The notes beneath the pieces were generated by a model. That model had not been told where the DNA came from, did no database searches, and saw only the letters and a program-made list of their open reading frames with translations. DNA of 64,000 nucleotides from Alisma plantago-aquatica. Its lineage: Eukaryota; Streptophyta; Magnoliopsida; Alismatales; Alismataceae. Position 1 is the first letter of the stretch, and each line of letters starts with the position of its first letter. The DNA is taken from positions 886,690,335 to 886,754,334 of the forward strand of contig OY856410.1 of assembly GCA_963693085.1 (NCBI GenBank), given 5' to 3'. The position numbers and the translations under genes are program-made. Of the stretch, positions 1 through 11,400 are shown piece after piece.

Positions 1-445
1 TCTACGGCCAGGGTCTGCTCCAGCTTAATGCTGCCTAGCCTCAGCAACCCCCCGACCCCGGTCGCTTAGCATTTCCCAAATCCCACCGGTCGCACCCAGC
101 TGCAACCGCGCCTACCTCCCGGACGGCGCCCCAACTACCTCCCGGACGGTGCCCCAACTACTCCTGCCACCCCAACTGCAGCAGGTTGTAACTCCAATCG
201 TCGGCCGTCTGGCCGGCTTCCAATTCCATGGCCAGGAGTAGCCATATCGTGTCGGATCCCAGCGAAATCAGCGACACCTGACTCAGGCGGTGCCCAGCAG
301 GAGCTCTGAACCTACTTCAACCTTGGATCAAGCTACTGGTCTCTTTTCCTTGATCTGACGCCCATAAGCTGCCCAACCGCCTCTGCTCCAGTTCTTCTCT
401 TGCAACGTCCATTGTTCTTCTTCTTCAGTTTTAATCTCGTTGCTT
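1..445. other. GC-rich unassigned stretch with a short tandem duplication
   Basis: No gene is recognised here. The first 330 bases are clearly richer in G and C than the DNA that follows and look like former coding or 5'-leader sequence. One plus-strand frame stays open from about 70 to 310 and encodes a Pro/Ala/Thr-rich, disordered-looking peptide with no motif I can name. A 23-bp unit containing CTACCTCCCGGACGG is duplicated in tandem at about 112 and 135. From 390 onward the sequence is pyrimidine-rich, like a 5' untranslated region leading to the ATG at 446. The left edge is cut by the window. Confidence 0.35.
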
Positions 446-1194
446 ATGTCCATTGACCAGAAGCGTGGGAAAAGGTACTGCTACTAAAACTGCATCTTTT
501 TTCTGTGCTACTTGTTTTATTATTCTCTTGCAACTGTTGTGCTTGCTTGTTGTTATGTTGTTTGATTCAATCATGTATTAGTCATTTAGTTTTAGGTAAC
601 GATTCCAATGTGCATCCTTCTTCATGTGTATCCCAGATTTGAGTTCACTGTAATGTACTGTTCACTGCCAATGCTTGCTTATTTCTTCATATGTGTATCC
701 CAATAGTTTACTGTAATCTGTTAATTACTACCAGTGTTTGCTTCTTTCTTCATTTGCGTATCCAAATTTTGAGTTTCCTATAACGTATCTCCTCTTTACA
801 TAAAATAGGCATATAAATTAAATCTCAAACCTTATAGCCTTCATTCGGAACTCACATTGTGATGTTTGATAAATGGGTAATATTACTATGGACTGAGAAT
901 GGGTTGATGTTTAAAAATAGACATGTAGTAAGCTAAGTGTAATTATTTATTAAAATTATATGGGTCAAATGGAATATGTAAGAGTCTAGTCACCACTTAA
1001 TTTTGTTTTTGGTTGTAAGTATAATATAGCCTGGTGTTTTTGCATTTTGCAGAGGCACGCTAAGTCATTGTCAACATCTCAGAGGTCTGCTCTGGTTGAG
1101 AAGTCTAGGCATAAGCCTCAAGAACGAATGGGTTCCTCCTAAAACAACAATTGGATATATTATATGTCTTTTTTCCTTTACCCCCTCCATCTAA
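446..1194 (+). pseudogene. Two-exon gene fragment, unrecognised, left copy
   Basis: A plausible first exon begins at the ATG at 446 and ends at a GT donor at 475. A long AT-rich intron follows, ending at a polypyrimidine/CAG acceptor at 1051-1052. The second exon (1053 on) contains a segment that also occurs, inverted, at 1722-1749. Joined from that ATG, the reading runs to a TAA at 1192. A different frame of exon 2, which ends at 1139, matches the protein readable on the opposite strand of the right copy (residues KPQERMG are shared). So this copy looks shifted and decayed relative to the right copy. I do not recognise the family. It may be a host gene fragment picked up and duplicated by a transposon. 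The splice sites are inferred by eye only. Confidence 0.3.
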
Positions 1195-1749
1195 AATAAT
1201 ACCCTTTCTGTAACATGTGGTTGTGATGTATGACCTAAAAGCCAATAACTATGGTAGTGATCCTCTGGTAAGTGCAGCTCTGTACTTAGAGATTAATTAA
1301 AGGCCGACTGCCCAGGGCTCCCATGTGACACATCCATTCCTAATATAATAGTTGGCACTTTGGAGATCTTTGGCATGGATGGAGGATGCTCAGCTGTGGT
1401 GAACTTCTCTGCATCTTCCATCCATGCCAAAGATCTCCTAAGAGCCAACTATTATATTAGGAATGGATGTGTCCCATGGGAGCCCTGGGCAGTCGGCCTT
1501 TAATTAATCTTCAGGTACAGAGCTGCATTTAGCAGAGGATCATTATCATAGTTATTGGCTTTTAGGGCCTGCATCACAACCACATGTTAAAGAAAGGGAA
1601 TTATTTTAGATGGAGGGGGAAAATGAAAAAAGACAAATATACAAATGTTGTTTTAACAACAAAGGGATCAAGGAGGAACCCACATTACTAAGAACACCCA
1701 TTCGTTCTTGAGGCTTCTGACTAGACTTCTCAACCAGAGCAGACCTTTT
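1082..1749. repeat. Long imperfect inverted repeat (hairpin locus)
   Basis: The left arm (about 1082-1389) and right arm (about 1411-1749) are reverse complements along nearly their whole length, with small indels. Anchors that pair include TCTGCTCTGGTTGAGAAGTC (left) with its complement near 1725-1744, TTAATTAAAGGCCGACTGCC near 1293 with its complement near 1490-1509, and the innermost GGATGGAGGATGC with GCATCTTCCATCC. The loop is only about 21 bases. A transcript through this locus would fold into a double-stranded stem of roughly 300 base pairs. The arms contain both exon-like and intron-like sequence of the same unknown gene fragment, so the structure arose by inverted duplication of a piece of gene. 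Known precedents for such structures are hairpin-siRNA loci and young MIRNA genes. Whether it is transcribed cannot be seen here. Confidence 0.85.
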
Positions 1750-1782
1750 GTTGAATGCATGTCTGAAGCTTTCCATGGTCAT
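1500..1782 (-). pseudogene. Gene fragment in right arm of the hairpin, unrecognised
   Basis: Read on the minus strand, an ATG at 1782-1780 opens a frame beginning MTMESFRHAFNKRSALVEKS and continuing through KPQERMG. A second exon-like block follows an apparent acceptor (TGATGCAG) at about 1569, reading ALKANNYDNDPLLNAALYL before a TAA near 1500. The intervening 100 bases are T-rich and intron-like. This copy looks more coding-competent than the left copy, which lacks about 18 bases near the end of the shared exon. No known domain is recognised. The fragment is too short to be a complete gene and is probably a captured or duplicated exon pair. Confidence 0.35.
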
Positions 1783-1943
1783 GACAAACATTCTATTGAT
1801 GCTAAGCGTACACAAAGATGGTATGCTACTAACTTATAATGATACATATCATACAAGTGAACCAGAAGTTACATTCATTTTACGCCCATGCTTTAGTGCT
1901 TCTATGCCCATCATTTGATTTTTAAAGATACCAAACTTATTTA
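1750..1943. other. AT-rich spacer
   Basis: Sequence between the hairpin and the solo LTR. Apart from the end of the minus-strand fragment above, nothing recognisable is seen. Its last five bases before the LTR (CATAT, 1944-1948) form the target duplication. Confidence 0.4.
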
Positions 1944-2643
1944 CATATTGTAACATCCCTGACCTGGGTTATGAGTCAACCCTAGGTGTTTTGCCTAAAT
2001 ATGTAATTAAATCTTTGTGATTAACTCTGAGCATGTAATTAAGTTTCTCAGAAACGCATATTTCAGTATTTGCTCCTTTTTATTTAAAGTTGTAGCGTTG
2101 TTTTGATATACAGGGACCTATGTGCAAATTACCCAGTTAAAAGGGTTAGCTTGCAATTTTTTCACATGTTGAGATGTTCCTCTGATGTTGAGACATCATG
2201 AGAATCTCTTTGGCAAAGTTTGAGGGATTTCCCAAGCTAGAGCACCAAGGTGCAGCTGTGGAAGCAATCCCGGTGCTTGAAACCCTAGTTTGGGGTAAAA
2301 TGCAATTTACCCAAATAAAGGGATGCAATTGTGAAATATGTCATCTAATGTATCTTTTTAGACTTTTGCCATCATTTAGAGAAAAAAAATGATGAGGAAG
2401 TCACCTCAATTGAATTATCAAGTTATGAGATATACCTTGTGATTGAATAATCAGGGTATATGTGCAATATCCCTTTAAGTATGAACTTTATTATTAGATT
2501 GTTCTTCCTTGCCTTCTTTTCCTAAGACCTTAGGAGAAGGTTTGTCCTTAGAATAAAGAGGAAGGGACGATCAAGTAAAGAAGGAGGGACCTAGTTGGAA
2601 TTATGGACAACTTATGAACTAATGTTGAAAATCCTACCCCATG

Positions 2644-2651
2644 TATATAAG
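2644..2651 (+). promoter_or_regulatory. TATA box of the solo LTR
   Basis: TATATAAG lies 695 bases into the LTR. It is followed by a pyrimidine-rich leader and, about 100 bases on, by an AGGACGACCAAGG motif that also follows the TATA box of the second solo LTR (46634). This position is inferred to be the U3/R promoter. Confidence 0.6.
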
Positions 2652-3174
2652 CTCTCCTTCCCTTAGTTGCAAGGCAACTCACCCTTCGTTCCCTTACTGT
2701 TTCATTTCACCAAAGACGACCAAGGACTGTCTTGGAGCTAAGGAGGACGACCAAGGGGTTCAAGGTAGGTCTAAACCCCTCTTCTTTCCTAATTCCATGG
2801 TTAAAACTCGAATTCAAGGTCATCTTCATGGCTAACTCTTGAAACCCTACCTTTCTAGCCGTCTCTTTTTCATCCTTCCTTGGAGTTTTCACCTTGGCCA
2901 ACCTGTGGGAACTCAAGGACGCCATTAAAGCTTGGATCTTGAAAGCTTGGAGCTCAAGAAGCAAGCTTTAGGCGGGTTTTATAACTCTAAACCCATGCTT
3001 TACTATGTGCATCTTTATATGCGTTTTGATGATAGTTCTTAGTGTTTCCCTACTTTTCCCTGCTATTTTGCAAGCAAACCCGTGGGATATCTGTACTGTT
3101 CTTAAGCTAGAAGATGAAGGCGTGATTTCCAAGAAAAACCCACCGCTTTTCTTTTCCTTAAACGGTCCTAACAG

Positions 3175-4385
3175 TTTGCTCTCTCGGACTCAAGACCGCG
3201 AGGTGAGCAAACGGTCTCGAGACCGCGACAGGGCAAACGGTCTCAAGACCGTTTGGCCCCGTTGACCGAGCGTGGACCGTATAAGAAATCTGTTCCTAAT
3301 TATATAGGTTAATTACCCTCAAAATTTGGGAGACTAACTCCAAAGGAATCGGGAGATATAACCTTTTTAAGTCACAACTTTAAATGAATTAATTGCTGAT
3401 TTTCAAACGGTCTGAAATTGCCTTTTTGGGCAAACGGTCTCGAGACCGTGAGAGGGCTCGCGGTCTCAATACCGTGAGGGGGCTAACGGTCTCAAGACCG
3501 AGAGGACAATCACCAAGACCGTTTGAAGGTCTAGGGTTGAGTAATTTGACCAATTGAGGACCCAATTGCAAATAAGTTATCAATTTAATCAAAATTCTGT
3601 TTTGTGGTTCAATCATGGTTCAACCCCTATCAAATCACCTTATACTTTGATGAAATCTTGGGCAAACGGTCTTAAGACCATGTGGGGTCCACCCACATAA
3701 CCTCAAGACCGTTTGGGCCAAGTTTGGGCCCAATTGGAGCTCAATTGAAGGGTTCAACCTTGTGTTGATGCACACTGTTGAGTGTTGATGGGCGAACATT
3801 GTTAGACCCTAATTGAATCGATTTCAACCATAATTGGTTAACCATTATGGGTCAATTGAATGACCAAGTGATCAAGCATAATCTTAATAGACTCAATCCA
3901 TAAGTGGTCAACATAGATTTGACCTTTTGAGGGCTTCAACATCGGTTGACATCATCGATTGCTTTGTTGATTTTGTTGATGGACCAAGCGGCTGAGACCA
4001 TGTGAGCCTCGCGGTCTCAAGACCGTGAGAGGGCTCGCGGTCTCAAGACCGTGAGAGGGCTCGCGGTCTCAAGACCGTGAGGGGGCTCATGGTCTCAAGA
4101 CCGAGAGGAGGCTCGCGGTCTCAAGACCGCGAAGGGCCTCGCGGTCCTGAGGTCAAAGAAGGGCAAACGGTCTTCATGACCCTCGCGGTCTCAACTCAAA
4201 TTGGTCTTCGCGGTCTCAGCATTTACTTGAACTAATGGTAGGCTTCGCGGTCTTGAACCCTTGAAGAGGCTCGCGGTCTTGAAGCCTAAGGGGGCTCGCG
4301 GTCTTGAAGTTAGAAGGAGGCTCGCCGTCTTGGAAAGTCAAAGTGGGCAAACGGTCAACACTTTCAATCGGTCTCAATTCAATTG
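3175..4385 (+). repeat. Array of GGTCTCAAGACC palindromes inside the solo LTR
   Basis: The 12-base palindrome-like word GGTCTCAAGACC, or its close variants GGTCTCGAGACC and GGTCTTAAGACC, occurs about ten times: near 3209, 3238, 3437, 3489, 3667, 4012, 4039, 4066, 4092 and 4118. Many half-sites (GCGGTCTT, AAACGGTC) lie between them. It is usually flanked by CG, giving CGGTCTCAAGACCG. From about 4005 to 4145 it forms a tandem array with a 27-bp period built on GCTCGCGGTCTCAAGACCGT. The rest of the LTR is AT-rich, so the array stands out by composition. Function is unknown; see findings. Confidence 0.88.
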
Positions 4386-5577
4386 ATGATTAATGATTGA
4401 GATCAATCAATGTGATTCAAGGTTGACTTCATTAAATCAAATGATGATATAAATGGTTCAATGTTGCCCTAATCAAACCCTAATGACAACCTAGGATATT
4501 AAGGGGTTATTTGTCTAAGGTTTTGACCATAATGATGATCACTGGGGTGAATTACCAATATACCCCTGAAAGGTCAATTGAGTTATACCTTGCTCAATTC
4601 AAACCCTAATTACATGAGAATGATGTTTTTAGTCATAATGACTCTATCTAACCTGATCTAGTCTAATGTTATCATCAACCTAATATTATGGTGAGAGAGA
4701 AAGTACTTCTAGAGAGAGAAAGTACCCTTTTTAAGTGGAAACTCAAGTAAAGCATCTCCAATGCACATAAGTGAGCATAATTAGGGTATGGTCCACATGT
4801 GTGAGGTCATAGAAACCCTAATTATGATAAATGATGAACCTTTAACTAATCCAAGAGCATCAATGAAGATGTTACTCATACATGATGATGTTATGAGTTT
4901 AATTCACCTTAATGTGAATAGTAAACCCTAATTCAAGGGTAATGGCATGCTTTTGAGTATTAAACTCTATTTGATATGAATTAGAGATTTAACTCTTATG
5001 ACAAGAGTAGGAAGTACATTCCTTATTGTTGCATTACCTTTATCAGATGTATTAACCATGCAGGTTCTGATATGAAGGTAATCATATCCAGGTATGGATG
5101 TTGATGTTATATTCATTAAAGGCATGTTGTTAGCCTTATGAATAAGTAAAGTAATCTGATGCCTTGCCAGTGGCATCCTATGCTGATAATGGGCTATGAG
5201 AGCCATGAATACCATCAAGGTCATGCCTTAGAGATGACTTGTGAAGAGGATAATGAGAAATGATGATTGATATGAGTTAGGCCTGTTACATTTAGTATTC
5301 TTCTTTTATAGCTGCTATGCTACTGTTATTGTTTGAAGAACAATGTATGCTGTTAAAGAATACTGAATGTACCTAACTAATCAAGTATAATGTAGAGCCC
5401 TGATCATAGATCCATCATTGTCAGAAATTAAATGATGGTGAAACAGGTTTTCCTCAGGGAACTCCTGGAGCACATACTTTTGAGTATGTGGGGTACATGG
5501 ATGTGTAGAACCTTACATCCTAGTGTAGGAAAGTGATGTAGATGTGTAATCCATCCATCCTTCAATATAGTTCCATA

Positions 5578-5690
5578 CCGTATCAGTGGTAGGTAAACAT
5601 GAAACCTCCTGATGACGAAGACAGCACAGATATCCGTATCAGTGGTAGGTAAATATGAAACCTCCTGATAACGAAGAGAGTACAGAATGC
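5578..5690 (+). repeat. 56-bp tandem duplication in the solo LTR
   Basis: Two adjacent copies of a 56-bp unit beginning CCGTATCAGTGGTAGGTAAA, at 5578 and 5634, differ at several positions. This is probably replication slippage within the LTR. Confidence 0.75.
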
Positions 5691-6124
5691 CACTGTGACT
5701 CTAGAATAGCGAAGGACCAGTTTACCCTGGTGAGCTATAGTAGTAGAGACACGAGATGTCCTACAAGTGATCCTCTTACTGACTAAGGAAGGTGAAGGTC
5801 ATGAGAATCCGGCTCTCTTAATGACCTATGTATGATACTGATGCGGCTTCTCAGCGATCCGTTGGAGTATGAGTGGTAAGCCTCATCTCCACAGGGCATA
5901 ATGTTGTTTGTAAAACATAATCAACCATGTAGTATAACTTGTTAGAGATGACTCCAAGATTAGTTGATTGATGTTACATTGCAATAATGTTGATATTCTC
6001 CATATCTCCTAAAGTGTAGAGATCTTGTTATACCTGCAACTGTTATAGAATGCTTTGAAGGCTTTACTGGTTAAGATATTCTTTGATGTTATAATAAAGC
6101 TTCTGGCGAAGAGTTATAACTCTC

Positions 6125-6156
6125 GCTGGGACAATTATGTATAATTGTCTCACCCC
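6125..6156 (+). promoter_or_regulatory. Conserved LTR hairpin near the 3' end
   Basis: GGGACAATT and AATTGTCTC form an inverted pair between GCT and ACCCC. They are followed shortly by TTTTTAGGTGG. The same block recurs at 19986, 27734 and 50328, and in reverse at 61477. Conservation across otherwise diverged LTRs suggests a functional RNA or DNA element, such as an RNA stem in the R/U5 region. That role is inference. Confidence 0.65.
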
Positions 6157-6565
6157 GTAGGCTTCAACTTTTTAGGTGGACATCGGAGACGAAGGAACCA
6201 GCCTACAGGTGATCAGTCTCAGCAGCAGCAGCACCAGGGGCAGCAGTAATCTCAGGTGGAGATTTGTCCTGCCATGTGGTGTAGTTAGAGTCAGTCCTAT
6301 GTGTCCTCTGTACTCTCAGGTCTTGGAGTCTTGTGTTATGTGATCTTAAGATTTTGTATCTTGATGTATATAATTACTCAAGAAGTAATTATCCTGAGAT
6401 GTAAACAGTTACCTCTCTTTATGAAAGGAGTTTGTATGGATACAAGTTCTTATCTCGAAAAGTTTTAATTTCCCGTGATTTTTGTCTTCCGCTGATTACC
6501 GATTCGCTTCCGCTAAGTTTTAATCGTGTTTATGTCATGGTTTGGAGATCAGATCCCACACATAT

Positions 6566-7200
6566 CATTTCAGTTTCCATTGGAAACTAGAACTTTGTAA
6601 TTCTACTATGTCTGCCAATCAAAAATTCTGGTCCTCTTCCTTTTCACTTCCTACTTCTATCTGTGATGAAGTGGAAATAATTATTATAAATTTCTTGTGG
6701 GGATAGTGTGAAGGCAAGAATGATATCCATCTTCTTAAGTGGGATGATGTAACCATCTTCTTAAGGTAGTCTATGGATCAAATTGATCCATGACAAATAC
6801 CTTCTTAAGGATTCTATCTAAAATATTGATATCTATGGTCAACTTTCTTGGTATTTAATTCAGATGATCATACATCTGAATTTAAAATCCTATTACGAAA
6901 GATTGCTAGAAACAACATCTCAGCGATGAACAACCTAAAAAAAGAGGGTTTTTCTATACTTCTATATGTTTTCTATGTAGAAGTTCTAATGAATTTATCA
7001 TTCATTTATTCTTTAATTGCCATGTAGCTGATTTCATCGGGGTAAGGCTGTTGAGTGTAAACTCATTGATAGGATTCCCCTGTATATTTACAAAGTTAAT
7101 CAAAAGTATATACATTTTTAAATGTGTTTATTGTACTCCCAGGTTGGAGGCTATTGCTACTCATCTCTGTATCCAAATTGCCATTTTTCGGAAGTGGGTA
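6566..7200 (+). pseudogene. L1-like LINE reverse transcriptase C-terminal fragment
   Basis: The region reads, with interruptions, as the C-terminal end of a plant L1-type LINE ORF2. From about 6640 the order is SLPTSICDEVE, then INFLWG, then KNDIHLLKWDDV, the usual run at the end of the RT connection domain. Around 6970-7040 there is a zinc-knuckle-like stretch, C-x2-C followed by an HLFFNC motif, typical of the zf-RVT domain. Several stops and at least one frameshift break it. It is 5'-truncated, as LINE copies usually are. The solo LTR lies immediately upstream and may have landed in or next to it. The distal end is uncertain. Confidence 0.6.
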
Positions 7201-7970
7201 TTTTCCTCTTTTGATATCTAGCAGCTATCAATGAAAGTAATCTTTTTAGATGGGATAGACACTTCTACAATGTTTCTCTTGGGAGGAAACTTCTTTTCTT
7301 CTATAGTGGTTGGTATATATGAACTGTTTTCTTCTGCTAGTCTATTGTTCTGCTGGTTTACAGTCTCCTACTATCATAATTTGAGTGTTGTGTTATTAAC
7401 AAGATACCAAACAATGAAATTGTCCCTGTTGTCCTGGTCTGCATGTCATATGTTCTATCTTGGTTGGTGTTATGCAGCTGACTTATTTTAAGTATTTCAG
7501 TTCTTAATTTTATGAGATGTTATACATGATATCATATACTTATATGTTTAAGTATTTCAACTGACTTATAGGGACAGTTAGGTATTTGTCTCATAATGCT
7601 TGTTATAAGTAATAACAATATGTTGATATCAGATCTAAGAAGAAATAGACTGTCAGTGCCTTTATGCATAGAGATCTGCTACAATATTGAGATTCTATGG
7701 GATATGTTGGACATAACCCATAGCATCAGGACCACACACAACTTTGAATCTCCTTTGGTAGAGTCTAAATAGCCATGCGTCAAAATACTCCTTAGTAGTA
7801 GAGAGATCGCCTAGTTTGAGAAGAGAAGCTGTGTAGCTAGTCTGACAGTATAAGTAGCCCCTGTAATCGAGTATATGTTGAGACATGTGAGCAAAAGTTA
7901 ATGGATGGATCTGTGAACTATTATTGATTAGGTGGGTACCTATGCTATTGCAGTTCTTGAAGGATTTTTC
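7201..7970. other. AT-rich spacer, no recognised gene
   Basis: Possible LINE 3' tail followed by AT-rich DNA. Short open frames on both strands show no recognisable motif. No CACTACAA terminus is visible here, so the left end of the neighbouring CACTA element cannot be placed. Confidence 0.4.
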
Positions 7971-7974
7971 TTGA

Positions 7975-8475
7975 AGGATGTTTCTTCTGCCTCTTTTTTT
8001 TTGCTTCTTGTATATTGATAGACTTCATGTATGTCTTCTCCCTTCCCTCCCCTTTTCTCTTTTTCCTTTTTCATGTTGTATATTCGACCCCCTTTTGCTG
8101 CAATTGTTGCAAAAAAATCAGTCCTTTTATACTACTGTTTCTTTGATTTTTTTCTATTTCCTCTTGTGTCTCCTATTCTAGCTTCTTTTCTTTTCTTTTT
8201 TTGCGATTTCTCCTTCATTTCCTGTTCCTGCTATTGCATCTAAATTTTTGTTACTTCTATATCCCCTCTTATTGCTATTTCCTTGTTACTCATATCAGAA
8301 ATTCAGATTCTTACTTGCATCTCCTGCTCGCACGTCTACTAGACTACTAGTATCACTTCTATTTGCAAGTTTTCTTCTACTTTTTCTTACTTATTCTTGC
8401 TCCTACATGACTACATCTCCTACATGACTACATCTCAAACAGCTGTTCCTCTACTTATTATATATTTTCCTTCAT
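7975..8475 (+). other. Polypyrimidine-rich tract upstream of the CACTA transposase
   Basis: About 500 bases in which the plus strand is dominated by C and T (runs of CTTTTC, CCTTCCCTCC, TTTTTCCTTTTT). It ends just before the transposase ATG at 8480. It may be the 5' leader or promoter of the transposase gene. Strong strand asymmetry of this kind can favour triplex or R-loop formation, which is inference. Confidence 0.5.
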
Positions 8476-8479
8476 GTAG

Positions 8480-11400
8480 ATGGATTTTCTAATAGATCGG
8501 AGTTGGATGTATATTGGGAACAGAGTGCGAAGTGATGTATTCAAGGCAAGGTTACGAAAGTTCATTGAGTTTGCTCTTATCCATCAGAGACCAACTAGAC
8601 AGGGGAAATTAATATGTCCTTGCAAGGTATGTTTGAACAGATACCTTAAAACAGAGGAGGAGGTATTCTCACATGTATTACAAAAAGGATTTGTGCATAG
8701 CTATGATGTTTGGACGTTTCATGGGGAGGTGATTGGTAGGAGCAATCCTGTTGTGGCACCAAACATGCCTAGCAATGACAATATGCATCAGATGTTGGAG
8801 GATTTGTTTGGTATGGGTGACACAACAAATGACCACTCTACTGAAGCTACAGAGGAACCTGCAAATGTAGATGCACAAAGATTTTACAAGCTACTAAAAG
8901 AGGCAGATCAACCACTCTATAGAGGTTGCATAAGTCATTCTAAGCTATCGTATTTGGTTGCCTTGCTATTTCTGAAGGAGGAATCTGGATGGTCCAACGA
9001 TTCTTTCACAAAGTTGTTACAGTTGATTATTTCAGGATTTCCAGAAGAAAATTGTCTATTCTCAGAGACGTACTATGAAGAAAATGCGATCGTGAAGGAT
9101 TTATGACTTGATCATTCTACTATAGACGTATGTACAAATAATTGCATGCTTTTTCGCAAAGATGCAACTTCAAAAGAAAATTGTGATACTTGTGGTGCTT
9201 CAAGATGGAATGAAAAGCAATACAAAACAAAGGGAAAGAAGGTAGCTGCTAAGTTCATGTATCACTTCCCTTTGATACCTCAGTTAGAGAGGCTCTATAT
9301 GTCTTCATCTATTGCTAAAGATATGATTTGGCCATCAGAAGTAAAAGGCAAGGATGGTCGTATTCATCATCCTTCAGACACACCAGAATGGTTGTCTATT
9401 GATGCCAGGTATCCGGACTTTGCTTCTGAACCACACAATGTTAGATTGGCATTAGCAACAGATGGATTTAATGCATTTGGCAATATGAGTGCATCACATA
9501 GCATCTGGCCTATGTTGGTGACACCTCTCAATCTTCCGCCTTGGCTTCTTATGAAAGAACAATTTATTATGATGTCCTATTAATCCCAGGTCCACATATG
9601 GTTGGCAATGACCTTGATGTATACTTGGAGCCATTAATTGAGGAGTTGCAACTACTTTGGGAGCTTGGAGTCAAAGTTTATGATGCATATAGAAAAAGGA
9701 ACTTCACTATGCGGGCAATGATTTTATGGACCATTAACGATTTCCCAACATATGGTGACTTATCTGGTTGGATCACTAAAGGTAAGAAAGATTTGGGATG
9801 TCCTTGTTGTAATGTGGAGACTGTATCAAAATGGTTACAGTATGGGAAAAAGCAATGCTATGGTTTCCATCGATGTTTTCTTCCAATGAATCATCCGTAT
9901 AGACGTGATAGGAAAAATTTTGATGGTGAAAAAGATTTTCGACTTCCACCTAAGCCACTATCTGGAGAAGATATACTGAGGCAATTTGATGGATATGAAA
10001 ATATCACATTTGGAAAAATGAATAAGCGCAAGAGGCTTGGAGATCAAATTCAACCATTACCTCCTGGTTGGAATAAGATAAGCATCTTTTTTCAGCTACC
10101 TTATTGGAAGTATTTATCTGTTAGACACAATCTGGATGTGATGCACATAGAAAAGAATGTGTGCGAGAATATTTTAAACACATTATTGGGTGATTCTAAG
10201 AAAAGTAAAGACAACTTACAAGCTCGTCAAGATATGAAGAAAATGCGTATTCGAAGAGATTTATGGCCAGTAGATGCAGGTGACCGCTATTACTTGCCTC
10301 CAACATCTTACACCATGACTAATGCACAGAAAGATAAGTTCCTATCTGTGTTAGAAAAGTTGAAAGTTCCTGATGGCTATTCTTCTAACATATCTAGGTG
10401 TGTTAGCAAATCTGATAGAAAACTTGTTGGGCTGAAAAGTCATGATTGTCATGTTCTTATGCATCAACTTCTACCTGTTGCCTTGAGACATTGCATAAGC
10501 TTAGATGTGTACAAGCCTATTGCTAATTTGTGCTCATTTTTCAACAAGCTTTGCTCTAACATTATTGATGTGGAGGAATTCAAAGAATTGGAACAAGAAA
10601 TTGTTGTCACTCTTTGCCAGTTGGAGAGAATCTTCCCTCCTTCTTTCTTCACCATCATGATGCATTTGCCCATTCATTTAGCTTATGAAGCCAGGCAAGC
10701 CGGATCTGTCCGAACTAGGTGGATGTACCCAATAGAGAGATACTTGAAGAAATTGAAGAAGTATGTAAGAAACAAAGCTAAACCGGCTGGTTGTATTGCT
10801 AGTGGCTATTTAGCTGAAGAAAGTTTGACATTTTGTGGTAGGTACTTGCATAATTTTGAGACAAAACTGATCTGCACTCCTCATAATGTTGATGGATCTC
10901 CAATTAGAGTTGGAGTGTCAAGAAATTTCGACATCCACACTTTGGAACAAGCCCATCGTTATGTCCTTTTCAATAAAGAGGAATTGGATGTTTACAGAAG
11001 GTAAGATTTAATTACGTCCTAAAATTCTTGCTGATATTTGTATATATGTTGTACATTAATTTAGACACTTCTTATAAAGCAGTGAACACATGTGTATTCT
11101 TCAAGATATGGAACCCAACATTTCCCCACGGACCCTAGAAACAAAACATGCAAAGGAGTTCTCTAAGTGGTTGAAAGAGGATGTAAGTCTCAAACATAAA
11201 TATTGTTGTCACTCTTAATGTTCAAGTTAGTGTAGATTACATTAATGTTTTACTTTTTTATGAAGGTAATGCAAATGCGAGAGATTAGGCCGAACAGTAT
11301 TAGCGATGCTTTGAGATGGTTATCCCAAGGCCCTTGTGTTGAGGGAATGTCTTATGAAGGATTTTTGGTCAATGGATATCGTTTCCGTTCAAAGCACATT

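Larger units (their letters stand above)
1949..6560 (+). mobile_element. Solo LTR of a Tekay/Del-like Ty3/gypsy retrotransposon, 4.6 kb
   Basis: The segment starts TGTAACATCCCTGACC and ends ATCCCACA. It is flanked by the identical 5-bp sequence CATAT (1944-1948 and 6561-6565). No gag, pol, primer site or second LTR is present, so this is a solo LTR left by LTR-LTR recombination. Its head resembles the 3' LTR at 25900. Its distal third shares long stretches with the Tekay LTRs at 17095-20515 and 25900-28264, for example the blocks around 5400 and 6125. A length of 4.6 kb is very large for an LTR, but giant LTRs are known in the Del/Tekay clade. A TATA box, a palindrome array and a conserved hairpin near the 3' end are listed separately. 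A 56-bp tandem duplication lies at about 5578-5690. Confidence 0.88.

Noticed and set aside
4005..4145. Regular 27-bp repeats that could suggest a CRISPR-like array
   Set aside because: There are no unique spacers, the repeats are directly adjacent and lie inside a plant LTR, and no cas genes are present.
7978..8243. Phe/Leu/Ser-rich open frames that look like membrane proteins
   Set aside because: They are translations of a polypyrimidine tract.
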